This document shows, piece by piece, positions 24,486-32,436 of a stretch of 36,055 bases of DNA. The position numbers and the translations under genes were made by a program. Origin of the DNA: DATDPM01 sp041498815 (GTDB lineage Bacteria > Pseudomonadota > Alphaproteobacteria > DATDPM01). The stretch lies in contig JBGQJC010000027.1 in assembly GCA_041498815.1 (NCBI GenBank), positions 1 through 36,055 of the forward strand, written 5' to 3'. The notes below the pieces were generated by a model. It was not told the DNA's origin. It saw nothing but the letters and a program-made list of their open reading frames with translations, and did no database searches. Positions within the stretch are counted from its first letter, which is position 1, and every line of letters begins with the position of its first letter.

Positions 24486-25204
24486 ATCCCACCTTGTCCA
24501 TTCGAGACATGCCGTCGCCCAACCGCGGAGCGCGGCCACCCGGGACCGTCATCGACACCCTCGTGCTTCATTATACGGGCATGGATTCCGCGGCCGCCGC
24601 GAGCGCACGCCTGTGCGACCCCAAGGCGGCGGTGAGCGCCCATTACCTGGTGGACGAGGACGGGAGCATCACGCGCCTGGTCCCGGAGGAAATGCGGGCC
24701 TGGCACGCCGGCGTGTCGTCGTGGCGCGGAGAAGCGAACATCAACGACCGCTCGATCGGAATCGAACTCGTCAATCCCGGTCACGACCTCGGCTACCGGC
24801 CTTACCCGGAACGTCAAATGGCCGCCCTCGCCGGGCTTGCCCGCGAAATCTTGGCGCGCCATCCGATCCCGCCTTACCGGGTGCTGGGGCACTCGGACGT
24901 GGCGCCCGGCCGCAAACGCGATCCGGGAGAGTTGTTCGACTGGGCGCGGTTTGCGCGCGAAGGAATCGGCCTTTGGCCGGAGGCGGCGCCCGCAAGCAAG
25001 GCTTCGCTGCCCCCCGTCGCCGAAATTCAGGGAATGTTGGCCGCCTACGGTTACGCGGTGCCGCGAAGCGGAAAGCTGGATGCCGAAACCGTCGCCGCCC
25101 TCACCGCCTTCCAGCGCCACTTCCGGCCCGAGCGCGCCGACGGCGAGATCGATCCCGATACCGTGGCCAGGCTCGTCTGGCTGGTCGCCCGCGGCGCGGC
25201 TTGA
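24482..25204 (+). CDS. AmpD-like N-acetylmuramoyl-L-alanine amidase with peptidoglycan-binding domain
   Basis: Zinc amidase (amidase_2 fold) that removes stem peptides from muramic acid, normally 1,6-anhydro-muropeptides in cell wall recycling. 240 residues. Expected zinc ligands are H30 (LVLHYTG), H137 (VLGHSDV) and D147 (KRDPGE), with E95 (IGIELVN) as the catalytic residue. A PG_binding_1-like domain follows at about 168-235 (EIQGMLAAYGYAVPRSGKLD, then TVAALTAFQRHFRP). There is no signal peptide or lipobox, so it should be cytoplasmic, although this domain order resembles AmiD. Its start overlaps the EamA permease gene. The rnpB -35 element overlaps its stop codon. Confidence 0.94.
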   Translation: MNPTLSIRDMPSPNRGARPPGTVIDTLVLHYTGMDSAAAASARLCDPKAAVSAHYLVDEDGSITRLVPEEMRAWHAGVSSWRGEANINDRSIGIELVNPGHDLGYRPYPERQMAALAGLAREILARHPIPPYRVLGHSDVAPGRKRDPGELFDWARFAREGIGLWPEAAPASKASLPPVAEIQGMLAAYGYAVPRSGKLDAETVAALTAFQRHFRPERADGEIDPDTVARLVWLVARGAA

Positions 25205-25229
25205 GACTGACCCCGCTTGAGCCTACCTT
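25201..25229 (+). promoter_or_regulatory. Candidate rnpB promoter
   Basis: TTGAGA (25201-25206, overlapping the amidase stop codon), a 17-base spacer and TACCTT (25224-25229) place the start of transcription near 25237, exactly where the P1 helix of RNase P RNA begins. Confidence 0.5.
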
Positions 25230-25236
25230 ATCTCTT

Positions 25237-25646
<410 letters not shown>

Positions 25647-25714
25647 ATCTCTCTCAGCCCCAACTCCCATGTTGTCCCGTATCCGGGCGGCCAAAGAGTG
25701 CCGTGTCATGAAAA

Positions 25715-25729
25715 GAACATATGGCGAAC
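25715..25729. promoter_or_regulatory. Candidate LexA (SOS) box of the alphaproteobacterial type
   Basis: GAAC-N7-GAAC, read on the minus strand as TTTGTTC-GCCATAT-GTTC. The known alphaproteobacterial LexA site is the direct repeat GTTC-N7-GTTC. It lies 258 bases upstream of mraZ and 69 bases after rnpB. About one such match is expected by chance in a window this size, so its position in the leader is the main argument. Confidence 0.45.
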
Positions 25730-25830
25730 AAACTTTCGCCGCAATCTCCGGCCAAAATCATTTGCCACTACCCCTGCGAAGATTAGGCGTCAGCCACGAC
25801 TAGACATGGGAGCCCAAGTCGAAACGCGGA

Positions 25831-25845
25831 TAAACCCTTTATTAA
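25831..25845. promoter_or_regulatory. Near-consensus CtrA-like site
   Basis: TAAA-N7-TTAA followed by CC, against the CtrA consensus TTAA-N7-TTAA. One of eight core bases differs. It lies 16 bases upstream of the MraZ boxes. CtrA controls division genes in Caulobacter and relatives; here this is only a motif match. Confidence 0.3.
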
Positions 25846-25860
25846 CCAAAGTAATACTAT

Positions 25861-25910
25861 CCAATCCCGTTGACGCCCATCTAATACCATGTTATCCCAT
25901 GCAATCCCGT
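25861..25910 (+). promoter_or_regulatory. MraZ operator: five boxes in 10-bp phase
   Basis: Five consecutive 10-bp units, CCAATCCCGT, TGACGCCCAT, CTAATACCAT, GTTATCCCAT and GCAATCCCGT, share a core like AATCCCAT. On the other strand this is ATGGGATT, the TGGG-type repeat known to bind MraZ, which autorepresses mraZ operons in E. coli through similarly phased repeats. A possible promoter, TTGACG (25870-25875) with TATCCC (25893-25898) at 17 bases, lies inside the boxes, which would fit autorepression. Confidence 0.8.
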
Positions 25911-25986
25911 GCCGCGCCGGTCGGGCGGCAGGGAGCATGCCGGAGAATTTCCCTCGGCATTTCGGCCGGGGACCGTCGGGGGCGGT

Positions 25987-26454
25987 ATGGCGCTGTTCCT
26001 TTCCACATATGTAAACAAGGTCGACAAGAAGGGCCGGGTTTCCGTTCCTGCTTCGTTCCGAGCCGCGCTCAGCGGTCAAAGCTTCATCGGCATCATCGCA
26101 TTCCAGTCCCACAAGTTTCCGGCGCTCGAGGCCTGCGGCGCCGACCGCATGGAGCGCCTGTCCCAATCACTGGACGATCTCGCCCTGTTTTCCCAGGAGC
26201 AGGCCGATCTCGCCACCTTGATGCTGGCCGGCTCTCAACAACTCCCCTTCGACGGCGATGGCCGCATCGTGCTCCCGGGATCGCTGGCGAAGCACGCCGA
26301 CATCACCGAGCACGCCGCCTTCGTCGGCCACGGCCAGATGTTTCAAATCTGGAATCCGGACGCTTTTGCGCGTTTCGAAGAGGAAGCGCTGAGCCGGGTC
26401 AAGCGCGCCGGCGCCACCCTGCGCCTGCGTCCTCCAGGCGGGGCAACGTCATGA
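25987..26454 (+). CDS. mraZ: Transcriptional regulator MraZ
   Basis: DNA-binding regulator of the division and cell wall cluster, which forms ring-shaped oligomers and represses its own operon. 155 residues with two SpoVT/AbrB-like MraZ repeats, each with the DxxGR motif: DKKGRVSVPASFR (about 13-25) and DGDGRIVLPGSLAKHA (about 88-103). The start MALFLSTYVNKVD is the family beginning; the ATG at 25987 has GGGGGCGG just upstream. Its stop overlaps the rsmH start by four bases. Five candidate MraZ boxes lie 77 bases upstream. Confidence 0.96.
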   Translation: MALFLSTYVNKVDKKGRVSVPASFRAALSGQSFIGIIAFQSHKFPALEACGADRMERLSQSLDDLALFSQEQADLATLMLAGSQQLPFDGDGRIVLPGSLAKHADITEHAAFVGHGQMFQIWNPDAFARFEEEALSRVKRAGATLRLRPPGGATS

Positions 26455-27434
26455 CCCGTTCCCAGCAAGGCGGCCATGTCCCGGTGATGCTGCACGAAGT
26501 CATGGCGGCGCTCGCGCCGCGCGACGGCGCCATTTATGTCGACGGGACCTTCGGCGGCGGCGGATATTCCAAGGCGCTTCTGGAGTCGGCCGACTGCATC
26601 GTTTGGGGCATCGATCGCGATCCGGCCGCGATCGCCTCGGGTGCCGCGCTGTGCGCTACCTATCCCGCGCGTTTGAAACTCATCGAAGGCCGGTTCGGCG
26701 AAATGGATCGCCTTTTGGCCGCCCACGGCGTGGGCAAGGTCCAGGGTGTCGCGCTCGATCTCGGAATTTCGTCCCTTCAGATCGACAGCGCCGCGCGCGG
26801 CTTTTCCTTCCGGCTGGACGGGCCGCTGGATATGCGCATGGGGCGGGCCGGGACGTCTGCCGCCGAAGTCGTCAACAACCTGAGCGAGGATGAGCTCGCC
26901 GAGATCATCGAAAAATTCGGCGAAGAGCGCTTTGCGCGCCGGATCGCCCGCGCGATCGTCAAGGCTCGCGCGTGCCATCCCATCCTTCGCACCGCCGAAT
27001 TGGCCGATGTCATCCGCGGCGCCGTGCGGGGCGGCCACGACGGGATCGATCCCGCAACCCGGACCTTCCAGGCGCTCCGCATTTATGTGAACGACGAGCT
27101 CACGGAAATCGCTCGCGGCCTCGAGGCCGCCGAACGGGTGCTGGCGGCGGGCGGGCGTCTGGCCGTGGTTTCATTCCACTCCCTCGAAGACCGGCCGGTG
27201 AAACGCTTTCTGGTCGACCGGTCCGGATCGCGGCCGCGCGCCTCGCGCCACAGCCCGGCTCAGATGGCGCCGAGCGCGGATGCCGCGACCACCTTCCGGC
27301 TGCTGCACCGCCGGGCGCTGCGTCCCTCGGCGTCCGAAATCGCAGCGAACCCGCGGTCGCGCTCGGCACGCCTTCGCATCGCCGAGCGCACCGCGGCCCC
27401 CTCGATGCCGGCCGCAGCAAAGGCCGCGTCATGA
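26451..27434 (+). CDS. rsmH: 16S rRNA (cytosine-1402-N4)-methyltransferase
   Basis: SAM-dependent methyltransferase (formerly MraW) that modifies C1402 of 16S rRNA in the ribosomal P site. 327 residues: HVPVMLHEVM start, the SAM-binding VDGTFGGGGYSKALLE motif, LDLGISSLQID, PLDMRMG and the C-terminal SFHSLEDRPVKRF motif are all present. The start ATG overlaps the mraZ stop and its stop overlaps the ftsL start, four bases each, consistent with translational coupling along the cluster. The long open frame upstream to 25590 runs through the leader and mraZ in another phase and is not coding. Confidence 0.97.
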   Translation: MTRSQQGGHVPVMLHEVMAALAPRDGAIYVDGTFGGGGYSKALLESADCIVWGIDRDPAAIASGAALCATYPARLKLIEGRFGEMDRLLAAHGVGKVQGVALDLGISSLQIDSAARGFSFRLDGPLDMRMGRAGTSAAEVVNNLSEDELAEIIEKFGEERFARRIARAIVKARACHPILRTAELADVIRGAVRGGHDGIDPATRTFQALRIYVNDELTEIARGLEAAERVLAAGGRLAVVSFHSLEDRPVKRFLVDRSGSRPRASRHSPAQMAPSADAATTFRLLHRRALRPSASEIAANPRSRSARLRIAERTAAPSMPAAAKAAS

Positions 27435-27784
27435 TCGGGCGCGCGATGCTGCTCACGATCGCCCTGGCCGCCGCCGTCGGCGCCGGGCTTTACCATCTCA
27501 AACACGAAGTCATGGTCCTCGAGCAGGAATTGGCGAAAACCAATCGCGCCATTCTCGACGATCAACAGGCCGTCCACGTCCTTCAAGCCGAATGGACCTA
27601 TTTGAACGAGCCTCGGCGCCTGGAAGCGCTGAGCCGCCGTTTTCTCGAGCTCGCCCCGCTTGCCGCGGCGCAAGTCATCACCTTGAACGACCTCCCTACA
27701 CGGCTCGACTCGGTGATTACCGATGCCAACAACCCACCCGCGGCCGGCGGGGCGACCCCCGCTGTTGCAGGAGTTCCGCGATGA
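27431..27784 (+). CDS. ftsL: Cell division protein FtsL
   Basis: Small bitopic division protein that forms a complex with FtsB and FtsQ and helps activate FtsW-FtsI septal wall synthesis. 117 residues: one N-terminal membrane helix (about 4-21), then a leucine-zipper-like coiled coil around HEVMVLEQELAKTNRAILDDQ and the conserved WTYLNEPRRLEALS motif, followed by a Pro/Ala-rich tail. Sequence identity in this family is low, so the call relies partly on position between rsmH and ftsI and on the WxYLNxPxRLE motif. Four-base overlaps link it to both neighbours. Confidence 0.92.
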   Translation: MIGRAMLLTIALAAAVGAGLYHLKHEVMVLEQELAKTNRAILDDQQAVHVLQAEWTYLNEPRRLEALSRRFLELAPLAAAQVITLNDLPTRLDSVITDANNPPAAGGATPAVAGVPR

Positions 27785-29511
27785 CGACTGGTACCGGCGC
27801 CGCGTTGGGACGGGTTCCGCCCGCGGCGCCCCGGCTTAGGCTCGAAGGCATCGCGAAACAGGCGCTGGAGACGGGGCGCATGCGCCTGATGTTCTCGGGC
27901 GGGCTGTTCCTGCTCGCATTTTTCGTCATGGCGCTACGCCTCGTCGATATCACGCTTCTGCGACCTGCGGCGGAGCCGCGCAGCACCGCGGGCGAGACCG
28001 CCGGCCCGCTGCGCATGGATCGCGCCGACATCGTGGATCGCAACGGCGTCCTGCTCGCCACCAATCTCGAGACGGCGTCTCTTTACGCCAACCCGCGCCA
28101 AGTTCTCGATGCGATCCAAGCCGCGCAACAACTCGCCGGCGTCGTGCCGGATCTTTCGGAAAGCGAGCTTGCCGAAAAGCTCGCCTCGCACCGCGCGTTC
28201 GTCTGGATCAAGCGCAACATCACCCCCAAGCAGGAATACGAGGTCAATCGGCTGGGAATCCCGGGCCTCTATTTCCAGCGCGAGGAACGCCGCGTGTATC
28301 CGCAAGGCTCATTGGTTTCGCATGTCGTCGGTTTTGACGACATCGACAATAAGGGATTGTCGGGAATCGAGGCCGCGTTCGACAAGAATCTGCGCGAAGA
28401 GACGGCGCCGCTGCGCTTGTCCCTCGATGTCCGCGTCCAGCACATCCTGCGCGATGAACTGACGCACGCGGTCGCCGATTTCGACGCCGAGGGCGCGGTG
28501 GGAATCGTCATGGACGTCGGCACGGGCGAGGTGACGGCGATGGTCTCGCTGCCCGATTTCGATCCCAACGAGGCCGGAAAAGAACCCGAGGATGCCCGCT
28601 TCAACCGCGCCACGCTCGGCCTCTACGAGATGGGCTCGACCTTCAAGATCTTCACCACCGCGATGGCGCTCGAGTCGGGTGTCGCCACGCTCGGCGACGG
28701 CTACGACGCTTCGAGCCCGATCCACATCGCCCGGTTCGTGATCAACGATTTTCACCCGCAGGGCCGTTGGCTGTCGCTGCCGGAGATTTTCATCTATTCG
28801 TCCAACATCGGCGCCGCAAAGATGGCGCTCGACGTCGGCGGTTCACGGCAACAGGCGTTCTTGCGGCGCCTCGGTCTCCTGCAGCCGGCCCATATCGAGA
28901 TTCCCGAGGTCGGCGCGCCCCTCGTCCCCTCGCCGTGGCGCGAGATCAACACTATGACGGTGGGCTACGGCCACGGGCTTTCGGTCAGCCCGCTCCAGAT
29001 GACGGCGGCGGTCGCCGCGATCATGAACGGCGGCGTCGCGCACGACGCAACCCTGCTCCGCGTGGCGCCGGACACGCATCTCGAGGGCCGGCGCGTGGTA
29101 TCGGATTCGACCTCCGATGCGTTGCGGCGGCTCATGCGGCTCAACGTCGTCGAAGGGACCGGGAAAAAAGCCGAGGTGCCGGGCTACCTCGTGGGCGGCA
29201 AGACCGGGACCGCCGAAAAGACGGCCGGCGCCGGATACAGCCGCAAGGCCTTGCTGTCTTCTTTCGTCGCCGCCTTCCCCATGGATGCGCCGCGTTACAT
29301 CGTGCTCGTGATGCTGGACGAACCCAAGGCCTCGCCGGAGACCCACGGCTACGCCACGGGCGGCTGGACCGCGGCCCCGGTCGCCGGCCGGGTGATCGCG
29401 CGGGTGGCGCCGCTGATGGGACTGATGCCGATCGACCAGGACGCGCCGGAAGTTCAGGCGGGGATGCTGGTCGATGTCAATTCCCGGGGGCGCAGGCTTG
29501 CGTCTTTCTGA
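27781..29511 (+). CDS. ftsI: Peptidoglycan transpeptidase FtsI (PBP3)
   Basis: Septum-specific class B penicillin-binding protein that cross-links peptidoglycan with FtsW as glycosyltransferase partner. 576 residues: a short cytoplasmic N-terminus, membrane helix at about 36-55, the dimerisation/pedestal domain with RADIVDRNGVLLATN and GIPGLYFQREERRVYP, and the transpeptidase domain with S286-TFK (catalytic serine), S340-S-N and K474-TG motifs. All active-site motifs are intact. The start overlaps the ftsL stop by four bases, and the coding end overlaps the murE start region. Confidence 0.97.
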   Translation: MTTGTGAALGRVPPAAPRLRLEGIAKQALETGRMRLMFSGGLFLLAFFVMALRLVDITLLRPAAEPRSTAGETAGPLRMDRADIVDRNGVLLATNLETASLYANPRQVLDAIQAAQQLAGVVPDLSESELAEKLASHRAFVWIKRNITPKQEYEVNRLGIPGLYFQREERRVYPQGSLVSHVVGFDDIDNKGLSGIEAAFDKNLREETAPLRLSLDVRVQHILRDELTHAVADFDAEGAVGIVMDVGTGEVTAMVSLPDFDPNEAGKEPEDARFNRATLGLYEMGSTFKIFTTAMALESGVATLGDGYDASSPIHIARFVINDFHPQGRWLSLPEIFIYSSNIGAAKMALDVGGSRQQAFLRRLGLLQPAHIEIPEVGAPLVPSPWREINTMTVGYGHGLSVSPLQMTAAVAAIMNGGVAHDATLLRVAPDTHLEGRRVVSDSTSDALRRLMRLNVVEGTGKKAEVPGYLVGGKTGTAEKTAGAGYSRKALLSSFVAAFPMDAPRYIVLVMLDEPKASPETHGYATGGWTAAPVAGRVIARVAPLMGLMPIDQDAPEVQAGMLVDVNSRGRRLASF

Positions 29512-30988
29512 TCTGATGGATGGGGGAACGATTCAATTGGGCGTAGGCCCGGCACCTCAGAACGTCGAGATCACCGGCCTCAGCGCCGATTCGCGCACCG
29601 TAAAGCCGGGCTATTTGTTCGCGGCGCTGCCGGGAAGGCGCGCCGACGGGCGCGACTTCATCGCCGACGCGCTCGCCCGCGGCGTCGCCGCCGTGCTCGT
29701 TCCCTCGCGATTCGAGATCGAGGGCATCGCCGCCCGCAATATCGCTTTTCTCGCCGATGACAATCCGCGGCGCCGATTCGCGCTCATGGCCGCGCGCTTC
29801 TTCGGCGCCCAGCCGCGCACCATCGCCGCGGTAACGGGCACCAACGGCAAGACCTCCGTCGCCGAGTTTACCCGTCAGATCTGGGCGCAATGCGGCTTTC
29901 GCGCCGCCAGCATCGGCACCTTGGGAGTTTCGGCCCCCGGCGTCGAACGGCCCGGGGCGCTCACCACCCCGGACCCCGTCAGCCTGCATCAAATCCTCGC
30001 CGAACTCGCCGGGGACGCGGTGGATCATTTGGCGTTCGAGGCTTCGAGCCACGGCCTCGATCAATTCCGTCTCGATGGCGTTCGGGTGACGGCCGCGGGC
30101 TTCACCAATCTCTCGCGCGACCACCTCGATTACCACGGCACCATGGACGCTTATTTCCGTTCCAAGCTCCGGCTATTCGAGTCGGTCATGGCGGAAGGCG
30201 GCACCGCGGTTTTGAATGCCGATGCGCCGGAGTTTGCGGCGATCGAGACCGTCTGCAAGGCGCGCCGCCACCGCATCATCGGCTATGGGCGCGGCGCCGG
30301 CGACCTGAAGCTCGAGGCGGTTGCGCCCACCGCGCGCGGCCTCGATCTGCGGTTTAATGCGTTCGGAAAGCGCCGCGAGATCGAGATTCCGCTTGCCGGC
30401 TCGTTCCAGGCCTTCAACGTTCTTTGCGCCTTCGGCTTGGCTATCGCCGGCGGCGCGCCCGAGGACGACGCGCTGAAGGCTCTCGCCACGCTCAAGGGGG
30501 CCAAGGGCCGCATGGAGCGCGTCGCCGAACTCAACGGCGCGCTCATCTACGTCGATTACGCCCACACGCCGGATGCGCTCGAACATGCGCTCGCGGCGCT
30601 GCGGCCCCACGCCTCGAAGCGCCTCGTCATCGTGTTCGGCTGCGGCGGCGACCGGGATTCCGGGAAGCGTCCTCTGATGGGGGAGATTGCGAGCCGCCTC
30701 GCGGATCTCGTATTCGTGACCGACGATAATCCCCGCAGCGAAAACCCTGCCGCGATCCGGCGCGCGATCCTCGCCGGTTGCCGGGCGGGGGCCGCGCCGG
30801 TGCACGAGATCGGCGATCGCGCGGCCGCAATCCTTGCGGCGCTCCGCGAACTTAGGGATGGCGACGTTCTGGTCATCGCCGGCAAAGGCCATGAACGCGG
30901 CCAAATCGTCGGCGATTCCGTGTTGCCCTTCGACGATGCCGAGGTCGCCCGCGCGGGCGTGGCGGCTAACCGCGGCGAACCCTCATGA
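29474..30988 (+). CDS. murE: UDP-MurNAc-L-Ala-D-Glu:meso-diaminopimelate ligase
   Basis: ATP-dependent ligase that adds the third amino acid to the peptidoglycan precursor in the cytoplasm. 504 residues: N-terminal UDP-binding domain with ITGLSADSRTVKPG, the ATP loop TGTNGKT at 121-127, and the DNPR motif at 418-421 (DDNPRSENP), which marks meso-diaminopimelate rather than lysine as substrate. The start is uncertain. ATG at 29474 gives a 38-base overlap with ftsI. TTG at 29498, with GGGGG about eight bases upstream, gives MRLSDLM, which resembles the start of homologues and reduces the overlap to 14 bases. The stop overlaps the murF start by four bases. Confidence 0.96.
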   Translation: MSIPGGAGLRLSDLMDGGTIQLGVGPAPQNVEITGLSADSRTVKPGYLFAALPGRRADGRDFIADALARGVAAVLVPSRFEIEGIAARNIAFLADDNPRRRFALMAARFFGAQPRTIAAVTGTNGKTSVAEFTRQIWAQCGFRAASIGTLGVSAPGVERPGALTTPDPVSLHQILAELAGDAVDHLAFEASSHGLDQFRLDGVRVTAAGFTNLSRDHLDYHGTMDAYFRSKLRLFESVMAEGGTAVLNADAPEFAAIETVCKARRHRIIGYGRGAGDLKLEAVAPTARGLDLRFNAFGKRREIEIPLAGSFQAFNVLCAFGLAIAGGAPEDDALKALATLKGAKGRMERVAELNGALIYVDYAHTPDALEHALAALRPHASKRLVIVFGCGGDRDSGKRPLMGEIASRLADLVFVTDDNPRSENPAAIRRAILAGCRAGAAPVHEIGDRAAAILAALRELRDGDVLVIAGKGHERGQIVGDSVLPFDDAEVARAGVAANRGEPS

Positions 30989-32409
30989 CGGCGGCCCCGC
31001 TTTGGACATCCGCCGCCGCCGCGCGAGCCACCGGCGGCCGCAACACGCACGCCTGGTCTGCAACCGGTGTTGCGATCGACAGCCGCCAGGTTGCCCGCGG
31101 CGATCTGTTTGTCGCGCTCGCGGGCCCTCGCTTCGATGGGCACAGCTTCGTCGGCGATGCGTTCCGTTCCGGCGCCGCGGCGACGGCCGTGAGCCGGCCA
31201 CCCCAAGGCATAGCCGGCGACGCCCCGCTTCTCATCGTGCCGGACACCTTGGCGGCGCTGACCGCTTTGGCGCTGGCGGCGCGCAAGCGCACCAAGGCCA
31301 AGATCATCGCCGTGACCGGAAGCGTCGGGAAAACCGGCACCAAAGAGGCCCTCAAGATCGCGCTGTCGGCCCAAGGCCCGACCGCGGCCTCGGCGGGGAA
31401 TCTGAACAATCAGATCGGCGTGCCGCTGTCGCTTGCCCGGTTGCCCAAGGATGCCGCCTTCGGTGTGTTCGAGCTTGGCATGAACCGGCCGGGCGAAATC
31501 GCGGCGCTGTCGCGCTTGGTCCGGCCGCATGTCGCCATCATCACCACGATCGAATCGGTGCACAGCGAATTTTTCGATTCGATTGCCGATATTGCCGATG
31601 CCAAGGCCGAGATTTTCGAAGGCATGGCGGATGGCGTGGCCGTGCTTCACCGCGATAATCCCTATTTTCCATGGCTCGCCGATGCCGCCGAGCGAAGCGG
31701 CGTATTCCGGATCATCGGCTTTGGCGCGCATCCCGAGGCCACGGCGCGTCTCATCGACTGTGATCTTCATCCCTCCTATTCGCGCGTGACCGCGGTCATC
31801 GAGGGCCGCACCGTCACCTACCGAATCAACGTGCCGGGGCGCCACTGGGTCATCAACAGCCTCGCGGTGCTCGGCGCGGTCGCAGGCGTCGGTGCGGATG
31901 TGGCGATTGCGGCGGCGGAACTCGCGAAGTTCCAACCGCTCGAGGGGCGCGGAAAGCGGCACCGCGTCATGATTCCGGGCGGCAGCTTCGAGGTGCTGGA
32001 CGAAACCTATAACGCGAGCCCGGCCTCGGTGCGCGCCGCAATCGCGGTGCTTGCGGGTGCTACGCCCGGCGTCGGCGGCCGCCACATAGCGGTATTGGGC
32101 GACATGCTCGAGCTCGGCCGCGATGCCGCGCGCTTGCATGCGGGTCTCGCCCACGATCTCGAGCAGGCGGGAATCGATCTCGTATTCACCGCCGCGCCCA
32201 ACATGAAACATCTCCATGACGCCTTGCCGGAGCGCATGCGCGCCGCGCACGCCGCGAGCGCCGCCGAGCTTGCCGCTCTCGTGGCCGCAGAGGTCGGCCC
32301 GGGCGACGTGATCACGGTCAAGGGTTCATCCGGGACCGGCATGGGGGTCGTCGTCGACGCCCTTTTGGGCCTCAACCGCGCGCCGGCGCGCGCCGCCAAC
32401 GGTTATTGA
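30985..32409 (+). CDS. murF: UDP-MurNAc-tripeptide:D-Ala-D-Ala ligase
   Basis: Adds the D-alanyl-D-alanine dipeptide to complete the UDP-MurNAc pentapeptide. 474 residues with the Mur ligase layout: an N-terminal domain with GVAIDSRQVARGDLFVALAG, the ATP loop TGSVGKTGT from 111, the central NLNNQIGVPLSLARL and FELGMNRPGEIA motifs typical of MurF, and the C-terminal LDETYNASPASVRAAI. It overlaps murE by four bases and is followed by mraY after 27 bases. Confidence 0.96.
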   Translation: MTAAPLWTSAAAARATGGRNTHAWSATGVAIDSRQVARGDLFVALAGPRFDGHSFVGDAFRSGAAATAVSRPPQGIAGDAPLLIVPDTLAALTALALAARKRTKAKIIAVTGSVGKTGTKEALKIALSAQGPTAASAGNLNNQIGVPLSLARLPKDAAFGVFELGMNRPGEIAALSRLVRPHVAIITTIESVHSEFFDSIADIADAKAEIFEGMADGVAVLHRDNPYFPWLADAAERSGVFRIIGFGAHPEATARLIDCDLHPSYSRVTAVIEGRTVTYRINVPGRHWVINSLAVLGAVAGVGADVAIAAAELAKFQPLEGRGKRHRVMIPGGSFEVLDETYNASPASVRAAIAVLAGATPGVGGRHIAVLGDMLELGRDAARLHAGLAHDLEQAGIDLVFTAAPNMKHLHDALPERMRAAHAASAAELAALVAAEVGPGDVITVKGSSGTGMGVVVDALLGLNRAPARAANGY

Positions 32410-32436
32410 CGTGGCAAGGAAAAGCTAGGGCCGCCG

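Larger units (their letters stand above)
25647..25986 (+). other. Regulatory leader between rnpB and mraZ
   Basis: 340 bases without a convincing gene and less GC-rich than the rest. It contains a two-copy box cluster (25661-25680), a LexA-type repeat (25715-25729), a GGCGAA-CAAACT-TTCGCC hairpin (25723-25740), an inverted ATGGGA box (25806-25811), a CtrA-like site (25831-25845) and five MraZ-type boxes (25861-25910). Two tiny ORFs of 31 codons (25708-25803) and 21 codons (25721-25786) overlap the LexA-type site and show no similarity that I recognise. A GC-rich stretch with GGGGG leads to the mraZ ATG. Confidence 0.7.
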
